From Zoroaster sp. YZ-2022 (Eukaryota > Echinodermata > Asteroidea > Forcipulatida > Zoroasteridae): a stretch of 64,000 nt of DNA. Location: contig CM055819.1 in NCBI GenBank assembly GCA_029582265.1, forward strand, positions 43,595,048 to 43,659,047, in the 5' to 3' direction. Under the pieces are notes generated by a model. It was not told where the DNA came from and did no database searches. It saw only the letters and a list, made by a program, of their open reading frames with translations. Position numbers and translations under genes: made by a program. Shown here piece by piece: positions 20,678-32,003 of the stretch. Numbering within the stretch: position 1 is the first letter of the stretch; every line of letters starts with the position of its first letter.

Positions 20678-21123
20678 CTGAAAAGACTGCTCTCACAGTG
20701 AATAAGAAACACGTTTTTAATTAAAGGCGACGTATTTGAGCGGAAAAGGGAGGGAGGTTGGTTTTGAAAACAAGGACAAGGACAATGACACTGATGCTAT
20801 TTTACTCCATTCCAAGTAAGAAATATATTCTATGTCAAGTATTGGCATTTGTTTAGAGCCTCTCTTTAACGACAACATTAAATAAGCTGAAACTTTCACC
20901 TTTGCATTCATAATCTTGATTCTTATAAAGTATGGATCGATTTACACACAATTTACTAAAAGTGTATATTGTTTTTAATGGTATTCTTTTTCATTAAACA
21001 TTTTCACATGCACCTTACAGTCCAAACTTATACTAACTTCAGGCAGTGTGAAAATTAGTGAAGTTGCAAACATAATCTAAATAGTGAACATCAAAACTTG
21101 TAAAGTTTCATATTTAAGTTAAG
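20678..21123. other. intron, duplicated, nothing else recognised
   Basis: Matches 61229-61670 closely and the intron at 34380-34560 more distantly. No coding content is visible. Confidence 0.5.
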
Positions 21124-21232
21124 TAATACTAATTGCGGTTACACCATGTGAAATTCTCTATTGAGTGGTAATTAGTTCTGAAAAGAACTGGAGGTTACAA
21201 CTCGAAATTTCGATCAGTATGCTCTGATCGTC
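21124..21232 (-). ncRNA. hammerhead-ribozyme-like element, decayed copy
   Basis: On the minus strand a stem II hairpin (CGATCAG-AGCATA-CTGATCG) is followed by GAAA and TTTCGAGTTG, then a body with the AGTTCT/AGAACT hairpin. The CUGANGA strand is destroyed: relative to copy 2 (61670-61786), 41 bp between two CGTCA repeats are deleted exactly there. It is on the sense strand of the host gene. The motif order is that of type I hammerheads known from Penelope-like elements and retrozymes. Confidence 0.5.
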
Positions 21233-21685
21233 AAATAACACAATTACACGACTGGAAATTAATTTAATTGCAAAAGTTCAAGATTTATACTTTAAAGATA
21301 TATTCTAAGACATTGTTTTTTTCTTTTCAAAATTCACAACTACAGGAACATTTTTAAATGCATGGCAACAAAATGGGGTGGGGTGGCATAACAAAAATAG
21401 TGGGGCATTACTATTTTATTTTTTTAGAAATTTAGGAGCAGTCGTATTTCTTAGGCCCAAAAAGGAGTCTCCAGTTTCCGGCCATAGGTCGGCTTTGAAA
21501 TCGGTGCGGTGACCCTTTTTTGCCAACTAGTGAAACGGGCTTATTGGAACCAGACAAAATACCCATACACAAAGTATGGTCGTTAAAAGAGGCCTCACAA
21601 ATTGGGCAAACGTTCATACCAGTATGTGAAAAAGTCGTTTAAAATACAGCACAACAGAATTCAAATCGGTCCAGCAATTATGGCT
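21233..21685. other. intron, right end of duplication copy 1
   Basis: Non-coding and matching 61820-62734. The LINE fragment at 62199-62668 of copy 2 is absent here (CATACCAGTATGTGAAAAAG reads through). Confidence 0.6.
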
Positions 21686-23388
21686 GTAATTGGATATGGT
21701 TTCATAGCACCAAAACCAAAAACTATAAAAACAAAAACCGAAAAACCGAAAAACCCCAAAACCCCAAAACCAAGCTAAGAGCCAAAAGCAATGCCAATCC
21801 AATCCAATACAGGCCAGGCCAGGCCAGGCCAGGCCGCCCAAAACAAAACAAAAATAACTAGACATTAGGTGTTTGTCCTATGGACGAACACAAAGCTGTT
21901 CCGTTCTTGTTGGATTATGATGCGACCCTCAACCTAAGTTGTAGGCCTAACCCTGATCTTGAAATTGACTATTGGGTTGAGACCTTAAAGATGCAGTGCC
22001 CGATTTTAGGTCGATGTGACGGTCAAAAATTAAAATTGACTTAGACCATTTACAAATAAATACAAGAGAAACTATTATTTCATGTACAATCATGAGTTAA
22101 ACTCTTTATTCATGAAACGCAGATCAATCATGACATCAACTTCAAATATATTCTTGATAAAGATTCATCTCCAATGGTATTTTCCATAACTTTAAAAACT
22201 TTGAAAAACAGCATTTTATGTGTTTTTCCCCAGAAATCGATATAAAAAATCTCGTCACAGGTCATGGAATCGTAGTGTTTTGGATTAACTCAGTGACTGG
22301 AAATAATTTCCCACATGATAAGGTCATATTACCTTTTCTGCTGCATAAAGAAGCCAGTAATTTGCAGTCATCTTTAAATGAAGGATAATGATTCCATATC
22401 CTGATGAAAGTCTGCTCTAATCATGACGATACTTCCCCTTTAATAACTATATCTTACTCGTTCCTAAGAAAATGTGTGTTTTTTATGCATATGCATAATA
22501 GTGCCGATGATTTTCACCAACCTATATAATGCCGATGATGTTGGTTCCAGTGTTAGTTGACATGTTATCGCAAAATAAATAAAATTAAAAAGTACAACAT
22601 TGTTGCTGTCTCTTGTTTTCTGCTGTAAGACATTTAAGTTTGATAAAAACTCTTTCTGGGATGGGCACTTTTAATAAAGAAGAGTAAAATTTCAAGATTT
22701 TTTTTCAAACTGCAAAAGGATGTAAATCAAAATTTTCACTGATGTGATCACATTAAACTGTACAGTTATCTTGTACACCACAATGTCCTGTAAGGAGATG
22801 ACAAAAATAGTTCCTTTATTGAAATGTGCCAATTATCCTAAGAAATTATTTCCATTTAGGAAAGTTATTTTTTGTCAATACCAGGTTTTTTCCAGCCCTG
22901 TGCTTCCCTTAAAACAGCAGCTTCCACCTTCTGTATGTTTTCTTATGAAGTCCCTGGCTCATCAGGTCGCTTCCGCTGGGGACGATGCTGCCTTTCAACG
23001 ACTGGAGGTTGAACCTGCAGTAGAAATTAGTGGAAAATAATAGATTTAGTATTATGTTTTTAATGAACAAATTGTACCACAAACATTTTTCACAAATAGA
23101 TGTTTATCTGCAAATCTTTACTTAGAAGAACACAGACCAATTCTTGCTTGTTTTACCATGGAGATGATTTTACTTTGTTGACACGCAAGTCAATGACAAT
23201 TTATGAAGGGTTACTTAAATGAGAAGAACTTTGAAAATGACACAACATTCTCTTTCACTGTCACTTCTGACAAGGAACCAAAATACATGCAACAAAAAGA
23301 TTTCACAAATTACCTTTCGGGTTACTGTAATATGCTGGGCGCTGTCCTCACTAACCACGTGCGATTTTATTTCTGAAGTCCCAAATTG

Positions 23389-23557
23389 TCACGAACCCAG
23401 CAAATACGCTCTGCCAAAGTGCCGTCCTGGAGGGTACCAGATGTTGTCCTTCAAGGGGTAGGGCCGACTTGGGTGCCGGCTGTTAGGGATGGAGCCTCGT
23501 CGGATGACTCTATGTCCATAGGGGAGACTGGGGGTCTTTTGGAGTTCAGGGTCTAGT
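23389..23557 (-). CDS. possible exon, low support
   Basis: After a good acceptor (TTTCATTTACAG at 23558-23569) one frame stays open for 55 codons to a TGA, and another gives MDIESSDEAPSLTAG-like residues with a plausible composition. A second acceptor-led segment at 22935-23028 reads VVERQHRPQRKRPDEPGTS before a stop. Neither resembles a family I know. They could be remnants of a gene carried by the 4.6-kb insertion, or chance. Confidence 0.2.
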
Positions 23558-23952
23558 CTGTAAATGAAAAAGAAAGCACACTTCCTTGTTAATTTTTTTA
23601 AATTCTAATAGAGTATCCTAAAAGAAAATTACAATGCTATTTTTGTAGATATGTTCGCTGTTCTCCATTTAATGCTATAACGCTATAACGCTGAAAAGAG
23701 TTTGTTTGAAACTTTAAATTAAAAACTTTAAATTTGAGTGTTGATCACAGAATGTTTCTATCCAAATGGAATTACTCTGAGTAAATATTGTGATTGAAAT
23801 TTCTGAATCATGTATAATGCTTAACCTCACAGTTTTTCACCAAATACTAGTGTAAACATTAAGTTTACTTTATGTTTCATTAATATTTTGGACTTTTCAT
23901 GTCAAATAATTGTCCAGAAAGATTTTATTTAATTTGATTGTTATCTGAGAAG

Positions 23953-24675
23953 GGTCCTACTAAAAACCGACAACTGACGACAACTGACGACAACTGATGA
24001 CAACTCACAACAACACGTTCTAAATGCACTGAAAACTCAAAAATAAAGTTAAAAATATGTTTATAAGGGACAGTGGCATACATACAGGCTTTCAGTTTTT
24101 GAAAATGTGGTTGTCGTGAGTTGTCGTGAGTTGTCGTGAGTTGTCGGTTTTTAGTAGGACCGGGTCCTACTAAAAAACCGACAACTCACGACAACTGACA
24201 TGACTGACAACAACTGACGACAACTCACAGCAAGTTGTCGTGAGTTGTCGTGAGTTGTCCTGAGTTATCGTGAGTTGTCGTCAGTTGTTGTCAGTTGTCG
24301 ATTTTAGTAGGACCGTCCGAGGGTCCTACTAAAAACCGACAATTGACGACAACTGACGACAACTCACAACAACACGTTCTAAATGCACTGAAAACTCAAA
24401 AATAAAGTTAAAAATATGTTTATAAGGGACAGTGGCATACATACAGGCTTTCAGTTTTTGAAAATGCGGTTGTCGTGAGTTGTTGTGAGTTGTCGTCAGT
24501 TGTCGTGAGTTGTCGGTTTTTAGTAGGACCGGGTCCTACTAAAAACCAACAACTGACGACAACTGACATGACTGACAACAACTGACGACAACTCACAACA
24601 AGTTGTCGTGAGTTGTCGTCAGTTGTCCTGAGTTATTGTGAGTTGTCGTCAGTTGTCGGTTTTTACTGAGAATGG
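23953..24675. repeat. tandem array of four foldback (palindromic) elements
   Basis: Each unit begins GGTCCTACTAAAAACCGAC and ends with the inverted GTCGGTTTTTAGTAGGACC, and the arms are runs of the 10-mer CAACTGACGA or its complement. Order: A 23953-24161 (209 bp), B 24163-24314 (152 bp), A' 24322-24530 (209 bp), B' 24532-24675 (right end degraded). A has an AT-rich loop of about 100 bp; B is almost a perfect palindrome. The A-B pair has been duplicated as a unit. No coding sequence is present. Confidence 0.9.
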
Positions 24676-26733
24676 CCTAAAATTTAGGATATGATTGATG
24701 ACAATGTTAATGGATGGCACTCATCTAAATTTCATTCCATGTGAAGTTTCTTGTTTCCCCTGCCAACTACAGCTATACAAAACGTTGTATACACCATCAA
24801 CGTTATGTTACATCACTCAAATCTGTGACTATGTTCCTTCATTTGTATCCGTGTACATGGTGACGCGTCCGCAAGGTGCACTTGGTGCGAGTGACGGTAC
24901 GAGTTGACTATAGTGCAGGTACGAGTTGGCGAAGGTACGAGTTGGTGAAGGTACGAGTTGGTCCCACACAAATTCATGCCTACTTTGACAACAACAAAAT
25001 TCCTACACCAAAGATTGGTTTCTCACTAGGTTTAGGTCATAAAGACCTTACAAAAAAATAATTGGGGATTTATGAGGTCAACTTATAAAAAAAAGACCGT
25101 TCTTTTAGTACCTACCTTTTCATAGTGCGTCACTACTCCTGCAGTTTTAGGAAAAAGTTGATGCGTCAGACTAACAGTAGACTTCCTTAGTGTTACAAAC
25201 CACTGCTTACACGTATAGTGAATGACTCAGACGTCCCAACATGCAAGTGGGGTTTGAAATGCGCTGGGACTCAAAAGTCCCGGCGGTAAACAAAGGGTTA
25301 AACGGTGATCGTCTTTCACTTCACCGAATAATCCTAACGTAACGTTACAACGACACAAGTCTGACATGTACGGACAAGTTGTGCATCACCGCAGTCACCG
25401 GGGCAAACCGCTGGTACGTAGGTTACCGAGAGGAAAAATCCAATAACGAAAACTACGTTCAGACATCGTTTTTAATTAGACTCGCTTCAGCCCACCGTGA
25501 TATTTGTGCGTGTACTATGTACAAAGACATATTGAGATTCACTAGCGATTAATGAAGTGACTTGGTCACACAGTGCATGTGTTTTGTACACAGATACAAA
25601 ACGCGCTATAAATGATGTCATGATGACGTCACAAGACATTCTAGGCCAAAAGGCACATCTACAGTACCCCACAAATGTATAACTGAAAAAAGTTTGATGA
25701 TCGGGTGTATACTTCTTGAGCTATGGTTATTAAAATATTGCCTAATTAAATATTCACGCGACTATAACTAAGCTAATTAATTAAGAATTTTAGTCTAATG
25801 ACATTTAGAAACTAAGTCAAGGCATAAGCTTCCATATGGTATATGAGTTGACTCTTTCTGACAATGCTAAGAAGGCCATTTGCCGCCAAGAAAGTGCACG
25901 TGTTAAGGCAATGGGGTTTTGCCGGAAAGAAAGAAGAAGAAGAAGAAGAAGAAGAAATAAATAAAAATCTTGACAGAAACAATAGCTCTTCCGACCTACC
26001 AGGTCGGAACAGCTAAAAACTAGAAATGCCGACGCGACGTGTGCGGAGACCAGAAACGGGAGAGTTTCAATTCATTTTGGCTTTAGCTTACCAAAGTCTT
26101 AAACCAATCTTTATAAAATAAATATTAAGATGATGGAGAATGTTTGAGGGGTAACATCTCTTAGGATGACGTGCCTTCTCACCGCCACTACCCCCCCCCC
26201 CCCATCCCACCGCCCGTCCAAGAAAGTTATCGATTTGATATAATTATTTCGGTAAAATTATGATAATTATAATTGAGATATTTGAACAAAAATTACATTT
26301 GACTAATTCCCGGAAAATCCCGAGAAATCATTTTTTTTAAGCTTTAAAAGTGGGAATGGAGAGCGGGCGCGGTTGACCACCCTGGACAAATAGTGGGGTT
26401 ATGTGCCTGTATTATCACAGCCATGCTGTGGAGACTTCACAAAAATGTCTTTATCAATGTCATAATGCTTCGCCATCATCAATTTCGTACATTCAATTCA
26501 AACATCTAAGTTGCTGATTTCGTGTTCGCTACATCAAATGCGCCCGCCATATTCGAACTGCACCACCCATTTTCATTCATTCCAGAGTATCTCCTATGTA
26601 GAAACGTTCTCTATAATACGGCTCTGAATATTTTTCATTTGTGAAAAATTACTTACCTGTTGCGGCTGCCACTCTTCTGCACAATACTTTAATATCATAG
26701 GAACCTATACATATACAGAAATGGAAACATTAC

Positions 26734-26863
26734 CTCTGCATCCAAGTAGTTCAAAGCGCATACATATCCCGTTATGCCACATGATGGGTTCTATCTGTAT
26801 GAATCTAGTCTGCAGAGTCACAGGAAAGTAGACAGTTACTGGTGTGTTTCTGTCCGTGTTGCC
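26734..26863 (-). CDS. F5/8C domain exon 3
   Basis: A 130-bp exon with acceptor GTTTCAG and donor GTAATG, entering in phase 0 and leaving in phase 1. It encodes the C-terminal third of the discoidin fold: GNTDRNTPVTVYF, the strand TRFIQIEP, then MRFELLGCRG with the closing Cys that pairs with the Cys in exon 1. It joins in frame to exon 2 at 28634 (..SPLE then GNTD..). Upstream neighbour is exon 2; downstream in gene sense is HYR exon A. Confidence 0.88.
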
Positions 26864-28633
26864 CTGAAACTGAAGACAGACAACAAACATAATTTTATTT
26901 AAAATAAAGTTTATTTAATAGGTATATTGCAATAATTTTTCTCGAGATGTAGCGAAATTAATGAGATTATTAGGGGAAAAAATCAATTGTTCCCCCACCC
27001 TCCCCTCCCATGTATTGATATCGAGAGCCATTGGATTTTGGTACTTTGTCCTAGGGTTGGGATTGGCAAATGGGGATCCTCACCTATGGGTTCATGGTAT
27101 TGTCACAATTGATAGTTGCATAATGGTAGATGAGATATTATACAGCAATGATGTCATCACTATAACTGATGTCTTGTTAGGCACAACATGTCTGAAACTT
27201 CAGACAATTTATGTTTAAAAAGTAAAATTGTTTTTTAAATTCTTTACTTGTCAGGCCAGCTTCTTCTGAGCAGTTCTGCCTAAAAGTCAGAAAATGACAA
27301 CCGTGACTGTAAATCCTCGGACCAAGGTAAAAAATAAAACTATCAATAAATCTATTCAATTCAAGTGTATTGGTTACGGGGAATAAACATTTTGATATTT
27401 GCATTGCATCTCGCTAGCACAAGTTACCCCGCATATCGAACGAGGCCGAAGGCTGAGACACACCATATTTTCCGTGTTTCACGAGCGCGCGGGGTAACGA
27501 ATTTAGCCTCCAACATTTCATACTCTATTTACAAACTAATCATAACAAACTGTACAAATGTCATCTTTCTTTCGAGTATATTATTCCTGTTTATATCACA
27601 ACTTTCAGAAAATATTCGGCAATCGGCATTATGTATGCCTACATTGCGCTGTCGACCAATCAGAATCAAGGATTCAAGCAATCTGGGGGATATAAAGTTT
27701 ACGTAGATTCGCGGAAGAGTAGACAAACCATCTTATAGACACAATCAGCGACCGGAGTCACGTGACTCATAGTGGGTATAAAAATGTAAACAAACCAAGC
27801 AAGCGACGCGAAGTGTACGGAAAAGCATGCATGGCTTCTTCCGAGTGCTTCTGCTGTACAAGGCACATCATAGATGTTGCATTATCAATGCGCGAAGAAG
27901 TTTTTATCCGGAACTAGGGCAAGGCTCGGCCACCACTCATTTTGGGGCGATCTTCAATGTTTGTTCAACTCTTTTACATAAAAATACACCACAGACTTAA
28001 AAAAAACATGAAATTTTCACATGTTGAAAACGTAACTGCATTTTCGAGTGGGCAGCAAAGAACGTCAATGTCGCTTTTTGGGGACCTTCGTATTTTAACG
28101 TTTTCGACTTAGTGTTCAACCGAGTTTGCGTCACTAAATGATCGATATCTTCACAACGGTAGTACAGAGAGGAATCGGAGTCCAACGTGGGCAAGTCATT
28201 ATGACGCACAGTGTACCAGATGTGGCTTAATAAATATTTTAAATGAAATTGTTTTCTACTATTTTAAAATAACCAATTCATGAAATCCTGATTTTTGTTT
28301 TCAAATAAAATAAGTTTATATTTTGTCTCCCGTATTGTTTTTTACAGTTGATTATTGATGAGATGTAGCTAATATGATCTTATGTAAATTTTGAGGGACA
28401 GGTTATCTTTCTCAGAGTTATCAGTTGTCCTTCGCCATTATTAATTGGTGGAAAAAATTGCTCATATTAATATATCGATTTGTTTGTAGTAAACTTGTTA
28501 TTTGCTATTCGTCGATACAGAATCGTACAGTAGAAAAATACGTCGTTAGTTTGTTACACAGTACACTTAGATGCAATGAGAAGGTTTAGGCCTATTGGAA
28601 AAGTGCAAGTATGTCGATGCCATTATTGCTAAC
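26864..28633. other. F5/8C intron 2
   Basis: Non-coding. It is homologous to 35728-37151 and to 63230-63880. It contains a conserved 76-bp palindromic repeat at 27423-27498. The block around 27255-27290 (GTCAGGCCAG..CTTCTGA) is shared by all three copies but has no common reading frame, so I read it as conserved intron and not as an exon. Confidence 0.6.
27423..27498. repeat. 76-bp palindromic element
   Basis: Ends GTTACCCCGC and GCGGGGTAAC are a perfect 10-bp inverted repeat around GAGGCCGAAGGCTGAGACAC and CACGAGCGCG. The copy at 63766-63841 keeps the ability to pair despite substitutions (GTTATCCCGC with GCAGGGTAAC, allowing wobble). It is much more GC-rich than its surroundings. It may be a small foldback transposon or a structured RNA. 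Confidence 0.5.
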
Positions 28634-28830
28634 CTCCAATGGTGACCCATCGGCTCGGACAGTCACGTAGATCCAATCAGCTCCGTTGCCACTGTACTTT
28701 ATTTTATATGTCTTTATCCAATACCCACCATTGACATTCCCTTGTGTAATGATGCCAGTGACAGTAACTGACTCGTGCAGGTCCACACGAATCCACTGGT
28801 TCTGATCGTCGTAGTGTGCACACCAGGCAC
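28634..28830 (-). CDS. F5/8C domain exon 2
   Basis: A 197-bp exon; acceptor TTGTATAG, donor GTTAGC; enters in phase 1 and leaves in phase 0. It encodes the core of the discoidin domain: GAWCAHYDDQNQWIRVDL, VTVTGIITQG, then YKIKYSGNGADWIYVT and DGSPLE. The W.RVDL and TGIITQG signatures are typical of F5/8C. It splices in frame between exon 1 at 30200 and exon 3 at 26734, giving a domain of about 147 residues, the usual family size. Confidence 0.92.
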
Positions 28831-30199
28831 CTATACAAATAGAAAGATCAGATATCTACGATTGCTGTATATTGGTTTGCCGGTTTGGTTCGATTCGGTT
28901 CGGTTATTTTATATAAGTGGGGTGTGTCGTGAATACTTAGGGATATCTGAGTGAACATTTGATATTCTCAATGAGGTGAACCCCGCTATAATCGGTAATG
29001 AACGCTGGATTCAAGAATAAGGCCGATCCCAGTATTTCCAAACCGGGTTCGTATGTGTATGGATAATTAAAATATCTACCACAAAAAACAAATTGTATTT
29101 GTTAATATTTTTATTGAGACAAATGCCATACATAGTAAACTAACAATCTGTTGCATATAATTAGTGGATTAAGCGTTGGTCCTCCCCCGTGCGAAATCAT
29201 CATATAAAATAGGGCCCAATAAGCCTTGTAAGAATTGTATGCATGGATTTCGACAGAGTAAGCACGGGGGGGGGGGGGGGGAACTTGCCCGAGACCTATG
29301 GTCCTCGTGCCTCTCTGCTTGGATTTCAGATTCGCTAAGAAAAACACAAAGGCCTGTACAAACAAAAATATGCCTGAAGCGTCCTTTGAAAATCCTGGTC
29401 TACACTGAACCGACCCAGTTACATACAAATGGCAGTGCAATTGTTACATATTACGGTGGGTTAGCAATAGTTAGCAGCCGATAATAAAACACTCATTTAA
29501 ACTGATTAATCATGAAAATACCTGAAGGGACAATAAACACAACGGCGTATATTTTTATTAAGATTTTGTTTGGGGGGAAACGAACCGATAAATCCATGAC
29601 AATCCTGAAAATGGCAACATACATGTGATTTTGCATTTTAAGGTAATGACGGTCTACTGGATATTATACACATTTTATCAAAATCATTGTTGAAAGATGA
29701 CCACAAACTCAACTAAATAAATGTCTAGCAGTATCAAAATGAAGTACTTCCCTGACAAGAGAAAATTCAATTAGACGTGTTCACAATAAACGGTTATCAT
29801 GGCAACCATTAACACCTATCATCGTTGTTTTGGTCACGAAGGTGGTCATTAAATTTGAAAAGATCATATGCGTTCTGGACATATTAAAAATAATTTAAGA
29901 AAATATGAATCAACATTAAACATTTAACTATCATGGATCATCAGCTGAAGATTTAATACAAATAATGTGAATACATATGCAATATTTGATTTCTATTTGA
30001 TTTGATGTCTCTTCTTATATTTTATAAGTGATACGTCTTTGAATACATAATGCTACTTATCCTACTGGCATGCGCGGATGCAGGGTCCCACGTAACCATT
30101 TATAAACTAATCACATTTTGTGCATTTAATACTGTCATGTGGGTCTGGTTTATGACTTTTATAAATGAATTCAGAAGATATTTAGAAGATAAGGTTTAC
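28831..30199. other. F5/8C intron 1
   Basis: Non-coding. It carries a 14 to 15 base G run near 29266-29281 and the intron repeat with TATCATGGATCATCAGCTGA (about 29930), which is shared with 13050 and 38460. No exon or mobile element with clear ends is seen. Confidence 0.6.
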
Positions 30200-30313
30200 C
30201 ATTATAATTGAGCCGAGACTCTTCCTTTTTGGTATATGATGCGTAGATAGACGAGACTGTCAAACTGCTGTCAGGTATATCCCCACTCTCCAACCCTAGA
30301 GGATCACGGCAAT
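30200..30313 (-). CDS. F5/8C domain exon 1
   Basis: A 114-bp exon, phase 1 at both ends; acceptor TCATTCAG, donor GTAAAC. It encodes DCRDPLGLESGDIPDSSL, TVSSIYASYTK and ESRLNYNG, the N-terminal part of the discoidin domain with its first Cys. It continues in frame into exon 2 (GAWCAHY). It has one codon more than the orphan exon at 16228, in the variable loop after SSIY. Confidence 0.88.
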
Positions 30314-31465
30314 CTGAATGATAAAAACAATCAAACAAATAACAATAGTAGGCGACGCACAGTGGGCCAGGGCGAAACCAAAGTACGGTACGCCAAAAGG
30401 GGTCATTTGTGTATGTTCCAGATTTTATTTCTTTTACATTGTTTAGGTTGCTAAGATCCCCTGCGACTATTTTATAAACAATTTAAAGTCAAATTAATAT
30501 TTAATGACTGTAGAACTGCCTTACAATCTCAAAAAACCGGAAATGTTTTTGATAAAAGCCGGTTGCTGGTAAGAAATTCAAAATTGTCGTGGGATTTTGA
30601 CAGAAGCTATCGTCATGCAAATTGAAGTAAACCCAGTGCATGATCTACATTCTTTAAACATTAAGTCGATTGTAAATTAGCTTTTTGATTTCATCAGCAA
30701 AAACTCAGGAATTTGGTTTAAACATTATAAATATAGCTTGTTTGGTTCAGCTATGGTGGAACTAGAAATTCCCCCCGATTTCCGCCTAAATTCTCATATT
30801 TCCCTGAAGCTGAACCTTTCAGCAACATTTTGATACTAACATTAGCTGGGACCACCTGCGATTTTGTAGCTATTTTTGCAAACCCCATCCCGACATTTGT
30901 TTACCTTTTTTATAACTCGACTGTGAGCAGCGCGCGCCACACAGTGAAACTGACGGGACTTAATTATTATTCCCTTGCGGGTTTCCGCTTCGTAAACAAA
31001 GGCAAGTCTTACGTAATGATAGCCATGATAAACAATTGAGCAGTTAAAATTGTTATTAGTGTCTTTATAGTGGGAGCTGATCCGCAGTGGTAAAGGGGTC
31101 CTGACACACCTCCCCCAACGTATGGCTGCCATTTGTTGTTTAAGTTTAACATCTTTTTGAGAGACCATATGACATTTTTAACAAAGTGAATAATATTTTT
31201 GTTTCTCTGAAACACACGGTTTGAAGCAGTCTACGTTGGAACAAATGGTGAACTAATGTTGCTACACTGTTTCTTATGACACCAATATATTTCAACTCTC
31301 TGGACCCTCTGTTTTCTAACTTAACTTGTACGACAGACTTATGTTCTAACAGAATAAAGCTTTGCTATAGGCCTAATGTCAGTAAAATTAGCATACTGAG
31401 AGACAAGCAACCAAAACGTAGGCCCCCTATGCAATATTTTAAGATGAATAGTCAAACGCCTTAAA

Positions 31466-31545
31466 GGAACACACTTGTCCCCGCTCACCGTACTAGTGCT
31501 TTCAAGGGAACAATGTTTTTTTTTTCTGCAGACAAGTATTGCCGT
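31466..31545 (-). pseudogene. HYR exon remnant, C-terminal part
   Basis: GGAACACACTTGTCCCCGCTC and ACCGTACTAG resemble the HYR exon stretch encoding the last Cys motif, but the frame is lost and no donor site survives. Confidence 0.45.
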
Positions 31546-31887
31546 TACCTTCTTTACGCTGTTATACAAAGGTACTTCATATAATGTATTCACTCAAGTT
31601 GTTTCCATTGCTTGTTATTAATAGCCACTATACTATGTATACACGATCCCCTCTTAATATGGTAGACGGACTTCACTTCCATGTGTGGCTGCATTAATCA
31701 CAATTTAGTCAGATGCAATTAAAGCCTATGTAAATATTTGAATTCACCGCTATTGATGGCTTTTAAAGGAAAGTTAATTCCAAAATGTATTTTTAGGATA
31801 ATAATTCATATGGGTGAGTGTACAATGGCAAATCTTGTCTGCAGTCAAAGTTTGCAGATGAGTCGGTGAGTGACTTCCATCGCTTAA

Positions 31888-32003
31888 GTTGGACTGCTCA
31901 ACACAGTGAGTGGTACTAGTATTATAATTACAGTACCGCACGGGATCAGCATCGTAAACCTGAATGAATGATCGGTGGCTATGATATCGGCATCGGAGCA
32001 ATC
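31888..32003 (-). pseudogene. HYR exon remnant, N-terminal part
   Basis: GCTATGATATCGGCATCGG followed by AGCAATCTGAC preserves the exon's acceptor edge and the codons for CPDADII, and GGACTGCTCAACACAGTGAG matches the segment before the second Cys. Between them several indels destroy the reading frame. The related remnant at 45990-46101 has the same overall decay, so it was already broken before the modules duplicated. Confidence 0.65.

Larger units (their letters stand above)
16339..21685. repeat. segmental duplication, copy 1 (partner 56738-62734)
   Basis: From the T-rich run beside F5/8C exon 1 to GCAATTATGGCTGTAAT the sequence matches 56738-62734 almost continuously: LINE, hAT-like MITE, minisatellite, HYR exon, ribozyme-like motif and intron. 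Copy 2 begins at the edge of an assembly gap, so the left breakpoint is unknown. The right breakpoint is 21685 here and 62734 there. Beyond it copy 2 matches 26309 onward instead, so copy 1 has an extra 4.6 kb at 21686. Confidence 0.9.
21686..26308. other. 4.6-kb extra segment relative to other intron copies
   Basis: Copy 2 joins GGCTGTAAT directly to CCGGAAAATCCC at 62734, and the more distant paralogue at about 35100 also lacks this segment, so an insertion here is the simplest account. It holds the foldback array at 23953-24675, a tandem GGTACGAGTTGG repeat (24895-24962), an (AGA)n run (25928-25957), a small hairpin TTCCGACCTACCAGGTCGGAA (split as TTCCGACCT and AGGTCGGAA, about 25989) and two weak exon candidates. 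I see no terminal repeats at its edges and no transposase. Confidence 0.55.

Noticed and set aside
27250..27300. Small conserved exon between F5/8C exons 2 and 3 (NCSEE-like residues)
   Set aside because: The block is shared by three intron copies but the frame is not conserved, and exon 2 joins exon 3 directly in phase to give a complete domain.
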